Positions 16,739 to 25,158 of a DNA stretch of 64,000 nt are shown here, piece after piece. The translations under genes were made by a program, and so were the position numbers. Position 1 is the first letter of the stretch; every line of letters begins with the position of its first letter. Source of the stretch: Azospirillum thiophilum. Lineage in GTDB: Bacteria > Pseudomonadota > Alphaproteobacteria > Azospirillales > Azospirillaceae. Location: contig NZ_CP012404.1 of NCBI RefSeq assembly GCF_001305595.1, positions 558,001 to 622,000 of the forward strand. Reading direction: 5' to 3'. The notes under the pieces are model-generated. The model made no database searches. It worked only from the letters and a program-made list of their open reading frames with translations, and was not told the origin of the DNA.

Positions 16739-17473
16739 ATGGCTCCACGCCTCGACAGCAACGCCCGCAAGCGGGCGATCCTAGACGCCGCCTTGCCGCT
16801 GTTCGCGCGCAAGGGCTTTGCCGCGACCACCACCAAGGAGATCGCGCAGGCCGCCGGCGTGTCGGAGGCGCTGATCTTCAAGCATTTCCCGACCAAGGCC
16901 TCGCTGTACGAGGCGATCTTCCTCACCTGCATCGACGACGATCCGGAATATGACCGGCTGGTGGCATTGCCGCCGGGCACCGCGACGCTGGCGCAGATGA
17001 TCCAGGGGCTGGTCACCCATTTCGTGATCGAGGTTCCCGCCGATCCGGAAGAGCGGGCCCGCCATCGCCTGTCGATCATCAGCCTGCTGGACGACGGCGA
17101 GTTCATGCGGCAGGTCTATGAAGGCATCCGCAGCCGCTTCCTGCCCTGCTTCGCCGCCTCCATCGCCGCCGCCACCGCCGCAGGCGACCTTGTTCCGGGA
17201 CCGATCGACACCGAGAACGGACTCTGGCTTGCCGAGCATCTTTGCGGGATGATGGCGACCGTCTGCCTGTCCGGCGGCGCGGTCGTCCCCTACCCCTGCG
17301 GCCGTCCCGACCTTGCGCGGCAGGCCATCTGGTTCATCCTGCGCGGCATCGGCCTGCGCGACGAGTCGATTGCCGCCCAGGAACGCGGCGGACGCTTTCC
17401 CTTCGTGCCATTCGCCCCGCCGCAGGACGGCGGGATCCACAATGACGAACCCACACCCGAGAGACCGGAGTAG
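16739..17473 (+). CDS. TetR/AcrR-family transcriptional regulator
   Basis: The 244-residue protein is a one-component repressor, probably of the RND efflux genes that follow 6 bases downstream. The N-terminal helix-turn-helix is clear: AILDAALPLFARKGF, then TTTKEIAQAAGVSEALIFKHF at residues about 28-50. The C-terminal ligand-binding half is poorly conserved, as is usual. ATG 16739 is preferred over an in-frame GTG 15 bases upstream. A palindrome of operator type lies just upstream, so it is probably autoregulated. The inducer cannot be read from the sequence. Confidence 0.88.
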   Translation: MAPRLDSNARKRAILDAALPLFARKGFAATTTKEIAQAAGVSEALIFKHFPTKASLYEAIFLTCIDDDPEYDRLVALPPGTATLAQMIQGLVTHFVIEVPADPEERARHRLSIISLLDDGEFMRQVYEGIRSRFLPCFAASIAAATAAGDLVPGPIDTENGLWLAEHLCGMMATVCLSGGAVVPYPCGRPDLARQAIWFILRGIGLRDESIAAQERGGRFPFVPFAPPQDGGIHNDEPTPERPE

Positions 17474-17479
17474 CCGATC

Positions 17480-18724
17480 GTGACCCTGGACCATTCGCCA
17501 AAGACCGAGACGTCATTCGGGCACCCGGCGGCCGAGCCGGGCCACGGGGCGTCGCCGCCCCCGCCGCCGAAGCATCCGCGCAAGCCCGTCACCCGTGGGC
17601 GGCTGACGGTTCGCATCGTCATCATGCTGGTGGTGCTGGGGCTGCTGGGCGCGGCGCTCTACGGCTTCAACACCTTCCGCGCCAAGGCGATCGCCGACTT
17701 CTTCGCCAACAACAAGCCTCCGCCCACCCCGGTGGCGCTGGCGGAGGCGACGGTGCAGACCATCCCGAAATACCTGTCCGCCATCGGCACGCTGCAGGCG
17801 GCCCGGCAGGTGACGGTGGCCCCCGAGGTCGCCGGCCGCGTCGACCGCATTCCCTTCGAATCGGGCGCCCGCGTCAAGGCCGGCGACCCGCTGGTGCAGC
17901 TGAACGACGCCACCGAGCAGGCCGACCTGCTGGCCCAGCGCGCCCAGGCGCGGCTGGCCGAGCTGAACCTGGAACGCTACCGCGACCTGCGCCGCAGCCA
18001 GGCCACGCCGCAGAGCAACGTCGACCAGTATCAGGCGCAGCTCGACGAGATCAACGCGAACATGAAGCGGACCCAGGCCCTGATCGGCCAGAAGCTGATC
18101 AAGGCGCCGTTCGACGGCGAGCTGGGCATCCGGCAGGTCAATGTCGGCGATTACGTCAATCCCGGCGCCACCATCGTCACGCTGACCGACCTGTCGCAGC
18201 TCTACATCAACTTCACCCTGCCGGAGCAGTCCTTCACCAGGCTGTCGGTCGGCCAGGGCGTGCTGATCAACGTCGATGCCCTGCCCGGTCGCGATTTCGA
18301 GGCGAAGATCACCACCATCGAACCGCAGGTCAGCGTCGACACCCGCGCCGTCAAGGTACAGGCGACCATGGACAACCGCCAACGCCAGCTGCGGCCGGGC
18401 ATGTTCGCCAATGTCCGCGTCGTCCTGCCGCCGCAGCCCGACACGCTGATCGTGCCGGAAACCGCGATCGACTACACCGTCTACGGCGATTCGGTCTTCG
18501 TCGCCACATCGCAGAAGACCCCCGACGGCAAGGAGCAGCTGGTGGTGGAGCGCAAACCGGTGAAGGTCGGCGACCGCCTCGCCAACCAGGTGGAGATCCG
18601 CAGCGGCATCAAGCCCGGCGACCGCGTCGTGGTGTCGGGCCAGCTGAAGCTGGCGAACGGCGCCGCCGTCGTCCCGGCGGAGAGCAATCCGCTCACCCCG
18701 CCGCAGACCCTGCCGCAGAACTGA
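17480..18724 (+). CDS. RND efflux periplasmic adaptor (MexA/AcrA type)
   Basis: This membrane-fusion protein links the inner-membrane RND pump to an outer-membrane channel. The 414-residue product has a proline-rich cytoplasmic start, one membrane anchor (IVIMLVVLGLLGAALYGF, about residues 50-67) and then the standard barrel-sandwich/hairpin/lipoyl order: LQAARQVTVAPEVAGRVDRI, a coiled-coil region around residues 145-205, and KAPFDGELGIRQVNVGDYV. The start is GTG at 17480, six bases after the tetR stop. There is no lipobox, so it is membrane-anchored, not a lipoprotein. No outer-membrane factor gene is present in the locus. Confidence 0.92.
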   Translation: MTLDHSPKTETSFGHPAAEPGHGASPPPPPKHPRKPVTRGRLTVRIVIMLVVLGLLGAALYGFNTFRAKAIADFFANNKPPPTPVALAEATVQTIPKYLSAIGTLQAARQVTVAPEVAGRVDRIPFESGARVKAGDPLVQLNDATEQADLLAQRAQARLAELNLERYRDLRRSQATPQSNVDQYQAQLDEINANMKRTQALIGQKLIKAPFDGELGIRQVNVGDYVNPGATIVTLTDLSQLYINFTLPEQSFTRLSVGQGVLINVDALPGRDFEAKITTIEPQVSVDTRAVKVQATMDNRQRQLRPGMFANVRVVLPPQPDTLIVPETAIDYTVYGDSVFVATSQKTPDGKEQLVVERKPVKVGDRLANQVEIRSGIKPGDRVVVSGQLKLANGAAVVPAESNPLTPPQTLPQN

Positions 18725-18734
18725 GGCCGACCCC

Positions 18735-21700
18735 ATGGGCAGTTTCACCGACATCTTCATCCGCCGGCCCATCCTGTCGGTCGTGGTCAGCCTGCTGATC
18801 CTGCTGATCGGGGCCCGCGCGATGCTGGAACTGCCGATCCGGCAGTATCCGCAGTTGCAGAACACGGTCATCACCGTGACCACCAGCTATCCCGGCGCTT
18901 CGCCGGAACTGATGCAGGGCTTCATCGCCACGCCGATCGAACAGGCGGTGTCCTCGGCCGAGGGGCTCGACTACCTGACCTCCTCCTCCACCCAGGGGCA
19001 GAGCGTGGTCACCGCCTATGTCCGGCTGAACTTCGACCCCAACGTCGCGATGACCGACGTGATGGCGAAGGTGCAGCAGGTGAAGTACCAGCTGCCGCGC
19101 GAGGCCAACGACCCGGTCATCCTGAAATCGACCGGCGAGACGACCTCGATCCTCTACATGGGCTTCTCCAGCCCCGAGCTGTCCGGGGCGGCGATCTCCG
19201 ACTATCTGACGCGCGTGGTGCAGCCGGTGCTGTCCACGGTGGAGGGCGTCGCCCGCGCCCAGATCCTGGGCGGCCAGACCTTCGCCATGCGGCTGTGGCT
19301 CGACCCGGTCAAGATGGCGGCGCGCAACATCTCCCCCGCCGACGTCTCGGCGGCGATCACCGCCAACAACTACCAATCAGCGCCCGGCCAGACCAAGGGC
19401 GTCTTCGTCGTCTCCAACGTCACCGCCAACACCGGCCTGACCGACGTCGAGCAGTTCCGCGAGATGGTGGTGAAGGCCAAGGACGGGGCGCTGGTGCGCA
19501 TGCGCGACATCGCCACGGTCGAACTCAGCTCCAAGAGCTTCGACGCCAGCGTGGCGATGAACGGGCAGCAGGCGATCTTCATCGGCGTCGACAGCACCCC
19601 CACCGGCAACCCGCTGAACATCGTCGCCGACATCCGCAAGATGGAGTCCGAGCTGCGGCGCAACCTGCCGCCCAACATGGAGATGGAGATCGTCTACGAC
19701 AGCACCCGCTTCATCCAGGCCTCGATCGACGAGGTGGTGAAGACGCTGCTGGAGGCGGTCGCCATCGTCATCGTCGTCATCTTCCTGTTCCTGGGCAGCT
19801 TGCGCTCGGTGCTGATCCCGGTGGTGACCATCCCACTGTCGATCATCGGCGCCGCCAGCTTCATGCTGGCGCTCGGCTTCTCGCTGAACCTGCTGACGCT
19901 GCTGGCGATGGTGCTCGCCATCGGCCTGGTGGTCGACGACGCCATCGTCGTGGTCGAGAACATCCACCGCCACATCGAGCAGGGCAAATCGGCGGTCGCC
20001 GCGTCGCTGCTGGGGGCGCGGGAGATCGTCGGGCCGGTCATCTCGATGACCATCACGCTGGCGGCGGTCTATGCCCCCATCGGCCTGCTGGGCGGGCTGA
20101 CCGGCGCCCTGTTCCGCGAGTTCGCCTTCACGCTCGCCGCCGCGGTGATCGTGTCGGGCGTCGTGGCGCTGACGCTGTCGCCGATGATGTGCTCGGTCAT
20201 CCTCAAGGAGGGCGGCTCCCAGGGCCGTTTCGCTGCCTTCCTCGACCGCCAGTTCGAGAAGCTGGCCGACTGGTACGAGCGGCGCCTGCACGGCACGCTC
20301 GACTATCGCGCGGCCACCCTGCTGTTCGCCGTCGGCATCCTGGCCAGCGTCGGCTACCTGTTCGCCAACACCATGTCGGAACTGGCGCCGGAGGAGGACC
20401 AGGGCATCCTGTTCGGCATCTCCAAGGGGCCGCAATACGCCAACCTCGACTACATCGACAGCTTCGGCAAGCAGATCGACGACACCTTCGCTTCCTTCCC
20501 CGAGACCGATACCCGCTTCGTCCTGACCGGCATGCCCACCCTGAACCAGGGCTTCGCCGGCATGATCCTCAAGCCGTGGGACGAGCGCGAGCGCAGTGCG
20601 TCGGAACTCCAGCCGCTGGCCCAGGCGGAGCTGAGCAAGGTGACGGGCATCAACGTGTTCCTGGTGTCGCCGCCGGCCCTGCCGGGATCCACCGGCGGCC
20701 TGCCGGTGCAGATGGTCATCTCCAGCCCCGGCGACTACCGCACCATCTTCGACGCCATCGAGCGGATCAAGGACGCCGCCACCAAGAGCGGCATGTTCAT
20801 CATCACTGACAGCGACCTGCAATATGACAGCCCGGTCGTCCGGCTGAAGATCGATCGCGCCAAGGCGGCCGATCTCGGGCTGACCATGCAGTCGGTGTCG
20901 AGCACGCTGTCGGTGCTGGTCGGCGGCAACTACGTCAACCGCTTCAACCTGAACGGCCGCTCCTACGAGGTCATCCCGCAGGTGCCGCGGGCCGACCGGC
21001 TGACGCCGGACTCGCTGACCGGCTACTACGTCACCTCCGGGTCCGGCGCCCAGATCCCGCTGTCGACCGTGGTGTCGGTGGATACGGCGACCGAGCCCAA
21101 CGCCCTGAACAAGTACAACCAGCTGCCGTCGGCCACCTTCTCGGCGGTGCCGATGCCGGGCGTCTCGATGGGCCAGGTCGTCGATTTCCTGGAGGAGCAG
21201 GCGCGCACCCAGCTGCCGGCCGGCTTCAACCACGCCTACCTGTCGGAATCGCGGCAGTTCGTGACCGAGGGCAGCCAGCTGATGGTCACCTTCGCCTTCG
21301 CGCTGGTGGTGATCTATCTGGTGCTGGCGGCGCAGTTCGAATCGCTGCGCGACCCGCTGGTGATCCTGGTGTCGGTGCCGATGTCGATCTGCGGCGCGCT
21401 GCTGCCGCTGTTCTTCGGCCTGTCCACCATGAACATCTACACCCAGGTCGGCCTGGTGACGCTGATCGGCCTGATTTCCAAGCACGGCATCCTGCTGGTC
21501 GAGTTCGCCCGCGAGATGCAGATCAACGAGGGCGTCGACCGCCGCACCGCGATCGAGCATGCCGCCCGCGTCCGCCTGCGCCCGATCCTGATGACCACCG
21601 CGGCGATGGTGGTCGGCCTGCTTCCGCTGCTGACCGCGGCCGGTGCCGGCGCGGCCAGCCGCTTCTCCATCGGCCTCGTCATCGTGGCCGGCATGCTGAT

Positions 21701-21812
21701 CGGCACGCTGTTCACGCTGTTCGTCCTGCCGGCGGTCTACACGCTGCTGGCCAAGGACCATTTCGCCGCCTCGCGCTCCACCCGCGCCGAGGAGCTGCGC
21801 AGCATGACCTGA
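18735..21812 (+). CDS. RND multidrug efflux transporter permease (AcrB/MexB superfamily)
   Basis: The 1025-residue protein is a proton-driven HAE1-type RND pump. It begins FTDIFIRRPILSVVVSLLI, has the usual twelve membrane segments in two halves with two large periplasmic loops, and carries the transmembrane-4 proton-relay motif in GLVVDDAIVVVENIHRHIE (paired aspartates) together with the second-half motif GLISKHGILLVEFAREM. It lies 10 bases after the adaptor gene and is followed by a strong terminator, so tetR-adaptor-pump is one unit. Substrates cannot be predicted with confidence; the family handles drugs, solvents and other hydrophobic compounds. Confidence 0.94.
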   Translation: MGSFTDIFIRRPILSVVVSLLILLIGARAMLELPIRQYPQLQNTVITVTTSYPGASPELMQGFIATPIEQAVSSAEGLDYLTSSSTQGQSVVTAYVRLNFDPNVAMTDVMAKVQQVKYQLPREANDPVILKSTGETTSILYMGFSSPELSGAAISDYLTRVVQPVLSTVEGVARAQILGGQTFAMRLWLDPVKMAARNISPADVSAAITANNYQSAPGQTKGVFVVSNVTANTGLTDVEQFREMVVKAKDGALVRMRDIATVELSSKSFDASVAMNGQQAIFIGVDSTPTGNPLNIVADIRKMESELRRNLPPNMEMEIVYDSTRFIQASIDEVVKTLLEAVAIVIVVIFLFLGSLRSVLIPVVTIPLSIIGAASFMLALGFSLNLLTLLAMVLAIGLVVDDAIVVVENIHRHIEQGKSAVAASLLGAREIVGPVISMTITLAAVYAPIGLLGGLTGALFREFAFTLAAAVIVSGVVALTLSPMMCSVILKEGGSQGRFAAFLDRQFEKLADWYERRLHGTLDYRAATLLFAVGILASVGYLFANTMSELAPEEDQGILFGISKGPQYANLDYIDSFGKQIDDTFASFPETDTRFVLTGMPTLNQGFAGMILKPWDERERSASELQPLAQAELSKVTGINVFLVSPPALPGSTGGLPVQMVISSPGDYRTIFDAIERIKDAATKSGMFIITDSDLQYDSPVVRLKIDRAKAADLGLTMQSVSSTLSVLVGGNYVNRFNLNGRSYEVIPQVPRADRLTPDSLTGYYVTSGSGAQIPLSTVVSVDTATEPNALNKYNQLPSATFSAVPMPGVSMGQVVDFLEEQARTQLPAGFNHAYLSESRQFVTEGSQLMVTFAFALVVIYLVLAAQFESLRDPLVILVSVPMSICGALLPLFFGLSTMNIYTQVGLVTLIGLISKHGILLVEFAREMQINEGVDRRTAIEHAARVRLRPILMTTAAMVVGLLPLLTAAGAGAASRFSIGLVIVAGMLIGTLFTLFVLPAVYTLLAKDHFAASRSTRAEELRSMT

Positions 21813-21840
21813 CGCGCCGCAAGCCGCGTCCCCCTCGAAG

Positions 21841-21875
21841 CAGGCTCCTCCCGACCCGGAGGGGCCTGTTTTTTT
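21841..21875 (+). terminator. Rho-independent terminator after the RND operon
   Basis: CAGGCTCCTCC pairs with GGAGGGGCCTG across a short loop (stem 21841-21868), followed by seven T residues. It lies 28 bases after the pump stop codon and is the clearest intrinsic terminator in the window. Confidence 0.9.
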
Positions 21876-21895
21876 GTCCATGTCCGCCGGATGGC

Positions 21896-22114
21896 TCACC
21901 AATTGGCCGGGATCGGCAGGGTTTCCCCTTCCTCGCGGCGGAGCATCCAGACCATCCAGCGCTCGGTATGGATCAGGACGCGCCGGGTCTCGATGCAATC
22001 GCAGCCGCGGCTGTGCTCGCGCAGCAGGCGGATGGCGCGGCAGATGGCGGATTGCGGGTCGGCGGCTCTTTCAGGCACGACGGGATCCTCGACGATGGAA
22101 AATGCCGTCGACAC
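21896..22114 (-). CDS. Small hypothetical protein
   Basis: This is a 72-residue reading frame starting with GTG. The product is not recognised. It has no membrane segment, contains two close cysteines in SRGCDCIETRRVL, and is rich in arginine, which gives it an ordinary folded-protein look. It lies alone between the RND terminator and the divergent HPt gene. Codon use is in keeping with the GC-rich background, and no longer frame competes on either strand. A ribosome-binding site is weak, so the start and even the gene itself are moderately uncertain. Confidence 0.5.
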   Translation of the reverse strand: MSTAFSIVEDPVVPERAADPQSAICRAIRLLREHSRGCDCIETRRVLIHTERWMVWMLRREEGETLPIPANW

Positions 22115-22152
22115 TTACCGAAGCGGGCGCAACCAAAGCGTGATATTTCTTG

Positions 22153-22186
<34 letters not shown>

Positions 22187-22326
22187 ACACCCGATGCCGA
22201 AGCATGTGGGCACCCCTTGCGTCCCGCGGTGCTGCTGGCCGAAATGTCACACGTACCGTACGATGCGGAGAATTCACCCTTCGCCCCCGCCGTTTTCCTT
22301 CCGACAGCGCCGAACCGGAGCCCGCC

Positions 22327-22671
22327 ATGAGCGAACCGCAAGCCGACCTTCTGGACGAGGAGCAGGTGTCCCTGCTGCTGGAGGTGCTGACCGCCGAGGA
22401 CTGGGACGCATCGGTCGCCGGTTTCACCGACAACGGGCGCAAGACCGTCGACAGGCTGATCGCCCAGGCCAGCGCCGGGGAGCCGCACGACCGCACCGCC
22501 CACACGCTGAAGGGCACCGCGCTGAACCTGGGCGCCGCTGCGCTCGGCCGTCTGGCGAAGGAGCTGGAACACGCCCCGTCCGCCGACGTTGTCGCGCAGG
22601 CGGATCACCTCTGCGACCTGCTGGAACGCTCGCTGGCCGCGCTCCGCACCTGCAAGCCGATCGACGTCTGA
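22327..22671 (+). CDS. HPt-domain phosphotransfer protein
   Basis: The 114-residue product is a single histidine phosphotransfer domain, which shuttles phosphate between a hybrid kinase and a response regulator. The phosphorylatable histidine is in AHTLKGTALNLGAAALG, with the usual KELE segment after it. The ATG at 22327 starts a compact helical protein; the frame is open further upstream only through the hexanucleotide repeat. A receiver-only regulator is encoded about 0.7 kb downstream on the same strand and could be its partner. No cognate kinase is adjacent. Confidence 0.83.
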   Translation: MSEPQADLLDEEQVSLLLEVLTAEDWDASVAGFTDNGRKTVDRLIAQASAGEPHDRTAHTLKGTALNLGAAALGRLAKELEHAPSADVVAQADHLCDLLERSLAALRTCKPIDV

Positions 22672-22796
22672 TCGGATAGCCGGTGCACCCGGCCGCCCCG
22701 AACAGGCATCCCCTCCCCCCACGTTCGGACAGGTGGCCACGGCACAAAACCTGCCCTGCGCCGTTGTCCATCCAGGACCACGAACAGTGAGGCGAC

Positions 22797-23177
22797 ATGA
22801 GCGAGCTCGCGGACGATCTCGACCGGAAGACCGGCCTCGGCACCGACAGGGTGCGCACGACGGTGCGGGAGCCCCTGGGGGCGGCCGGGTTCAAGCCCAT
22901 GGATCTCGGCGACGGCTGCCATGCCTGGTACCGGCGCGCCGACGACGGCAGCCATGCGCTGATCTCGCACAACAACGCGCTGGACGGCGACCCGGCGGTC
23001 AAGGATTGGATCGTCGGCCAATATGGCGAACGCGGCGGCTTCGTCGAAGTCGGCGGCCTGCCGCTGTCGCGTGCCCTGGAAGGGGCGGACACGCTGCCCT
23101 CGCCGATGCGGCCGGACGGCTCGCTGGTGGAGGCGCTCTATCCGTCGCTGCAACAGGCGCTCGACGATCTGGGCTGA
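22797..23177 (+). CDS. Hypothetical protein, 126 residues
   Basis: I do not recognise the family. The protein is soluble, acidic and without signal peptide or membrane helix. It has a DLGDGCHAWYRRADDGSHALISHNN centre, here quoted only as the core HAWYRRADDGSHALISH, suggestive of a small alpha/beta fold, and a C-terminal helical stretch ending LQQALDDLG. It lies between the HPt and receiver genes on the same strand, about 125 bases after the first and 225 before the second. Codon use matches the neighbours, so it is probably a real gene. Any role in the phosphorelay is speculation. Confidence 0.65.
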   Translation: MSELADDLDRKTGLGTDRVRTTVREPLGAAGFKPMDLGDGCHAWYRRADDGSHALISHNNALDGDPAVKDWIVGQYGERGGFVEVGGLPLSRALEGADTLPSPMRPDGSLVEALYPSLQQALDDLG

Positions 23178-23401
23178 TGGCGATCCAGGTTGATGGCGAT
23201 TTAGGGCGATGTGTCCGGCCGGGGTGATATCCGGATACGCTTTGTGGATGGCCCTATGGGCGATGACCAAGGTCGGAGTGGACAAGCGGTGGGTTGAACG
23301 GAAAAGCTCACCCCGGTTGCCGCATGGGGACATCGCCCCCATCTGCAGTCCGACCGCCGCCCAAGACCTTCCCGCCCAGACCCTCAGCGAGCCGTTCGCC
23401 C

Positions 23402-23776
23402 ATGGAAGCCGACCACTCCAAGCCGTTGCGCATCCTGCTCGTCGAGGACGAGCCGCTGGTGGCCATGGCCATCGAGGATTCGCTCGAAGTGCAGAATGTC
23501 GGCGTGATCGGCCCGGCCGGCACGGTGGCCGAGGCGCTGGACCTGATCGCAAGGGGCGGCATCGACGCGGCTCTGCTCGACGTCACCCTGCGCGGCGAGC
23601 GGGTCGACAGCGTCGCCGATGCCCTCAGCGCCCGCGGGATCCCCTTCGTCTTCACCACCGGCCATGGCGTCGCCGGCCTGCCGAAGGGCCACCAGGACCG
23701 CCCCGTCCTGACCAAGCCCTTCCGCGAGGTCGAGATGAACGACGCCATCGACCGTCATTTCCGCGGCATGACCTGA
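23402..23776 (+). CDS. Receiver-only response regulator
   Basis: The 124-residue protein is a lone CheY-like receiver domain. Acidic pocket residues are in ILLVEDEPLVAMAIE, the phospho-accepting aspartate is in AALLDVTLRG (about residue 57), the threonine in FVFTTGHG and the lysine in VLTKPFRE. It has no output domain, so it must act by protein contact or as a phosphate sink or relay. The sequence type is common in alphaproteobacteria downstream of HWE or hybrid kinases. ATG 23402 is chosen because upstream in-frame codons are low-complexity. The nearby HPt protein is a candidate partner. Confidence 0.88.
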   Translation: MEADHSKPLRILLVEDEPLVAMAIEDSLEVQNVGVIGPAGTVAEALDLIARGGIDAALLDVTLRGERVDSVADALSARGIPFVFTTGHGVAGLPKGHQDRPVLTKPFREVEMNDAIDRHFRGMT

Positions 23777-23799
23777 ACACTGAGCCTGGACCGGGCCAG

Positions 23800-25014
23800 T
23801 CAGCCCGGTTGGCCGTCGGCGCGCGGGGACAGCAGGACCGGGGCATAGGCGGCCAGGAACAGGGCGAAGGCCGCGACCCAGGCATAGCCCGACCATTGCA
23901 ACGCCGCCCACACCCACTCCACCGGCAGCAGCGGCGACAGGGTGCGGAGCGCCGCCGCGGCCGTCAGCAGCCCATAGGCGGCGACCGTCGCCCGCGACAC
24001 CACCAGCGGCCGGCCGGTGTGGCCGAGCGAGGCGCGGCTCATCACCGCCAGGATCAGCGTCGCGAAGGCGCCGACCGTCATCGCATGCGTGCCCGCCGCC
24101 GCCGGCAGCCCGGCCAGCGCATGCAGCCCGCGCAGCAGCAGCGCCACCGGCACCCACAGATAGCCGACATGCAGGCTCCACAGGATCGGCGAGCGCCAGG
24201 CCCTCCAGCCCTGCCAGCCGGCCAGCCGCACCGCATGGGCGGCCGCCGCGGCGAGCGCGATCAGCCCGGTGACGACCGACTCCGCATCCACCATCGCCGC
24301 CGGGATCAGGGCCAGCGTCGCCAGCAGGGTTGCCCGCTCCACCAGCGGCCAGGACCGCACCGCCATGCCGGCCTTGCCCAGCCCGTTGCGGGTGAAGGCC
24401 GGCAGGATGCGCCCGCCGATTACCGTCACCATCATCAGCACGATGCCGAGGCCCAGCGCGAAGCCGGCCTCCACCCCGCCGGACAGCAGGTCGAGCCATT
24501 CCAGATGGATCAGCAGGTTGCCGGCGGTCAACAGCCCCAGCAGGATCAGGAAGGCGCTGTTGCGCCATTTGCCGGCGGCCACCAGCGGCCGGGCGAGCGC
24601 CACACCGAGCGCCGGCAGGAAGGCGAGGTCGAGGACCGCGGCCAGCGCTCCGGGCATCGCCACCCATGGTCCCACCCAGGGGAAGACCGCGATGCGGCCG
24701 GCCAGCCACAGGGCGGCCAGCACCATCAGCGGCACGCCCGACACCGCCCTGGTCCCGGTCCAGCTCGGCACCGCCGTCAGCAGGAAGCCGGCGACCGCCG
24801 CCGCGATCATGCCGAACAGCATCTCGTGGGCGTGCCAGGCGCCGGCGCCGACCGCGCCGTCCGGCCATTCGCCGGTGACCAGCACGCCCAGCCACGCGGC
24901 CACCAGGCCCATGGCGGCCAGGCCGCTGAACAGGAAGAAGCAGCGGAAGCCGTACTGGAACAGGATCGGGATCGCGGGGCCGGCGTCGCGGCCGGCAAGG
25001 CTGGGTGAGGACAT
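23800..25014 (-). CDS. nnrS: NnrS family membrane protein
   Basis: NnrS is a heme- and copper-containing membrane protein expressed during denitrification and linked to tolerance of nitric oxide. The 404-residue product is almost entirely hydrophobic with about twelve predicted helices. Family features include FQYGFRCFFLFSGLAA near the start, WHAHEMLFGMIAAAVAGFLLTA, IGGRILPAFTRNG and THAMTVGAFATLILAVMSR, with conserved histidines that are probable metal ligands. The ATG at 25014 is chosen because it directly precedes the first conserved block. A perfect TTGAC-N4-GTCAA box lies 77 bases upstream, which fits control by an FNR/NNR-type regulator. Confidence 0.92.
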   Translation of the reverse strand: MSSPSLAGRDAGPAIPILFQYGFRCFFLFSGLAAMGLVAAWLGVLVTGEWPDGAVGAGAWHAHEMLFGMIAAAVAGFLLTAVPSWTGTRAVSGVPLMVLAALWLAGRIAVFPWVGPWVAMPGALAAVLDLAFLPALGVALARPLVAAGKWRNSAFLILLGLLTAGNLLIHLEWLDLLSGGVEAGFALGLGIVLMMVTVIGGRILPAFTRNGLGKAGMAVRSWPLVERATLLATLALIPAAMVDAESVVTGLIALAAAAAHAVRLAGWQGWRAWRSPILWSLHVGYLWVPVALLLRGLHALAGLPAAAGTHAMTVGAFATLILAVMSRASLGHTGRPLVVSRATVAAYGLLTAAAALRTLSPLLPVEWVWAALQWSGYAWVAAFALFLAAYAPVLLSPRADGQPG

Positions 25015-25090
25015 GGAAGGGGACTCCCCCGGAACGGGTGCGGAAATGCAGGATCGCCGGCAAGCCTGGGTCCGGACGCCGCCGGCCGCC

Positions 25091-25104
25091 TTGACGAAAG
25101 TCAA
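25091..25104. promoter_or_regulatory. FNR/NNR-type binding site upstream of nnrS
   Basis: TTGACGAAAGTCAA is a perfect TTGAC-N4-GTCAA palindrome in the 144-base gap between nnrS (reverse) and the ycaQ-type gene (forward). nnrS is a known NnrR/DNR target in denitrifying bacteria, so anaerobic or NO-dependent control of nnrS is likely. Confidence 0.75.
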
Positions 25105-25158
25105 ACGCATTCGCAAGCTGGCGCCCCACCCCGTCCCCGCCCCGTCCGTTCCGGTCCG

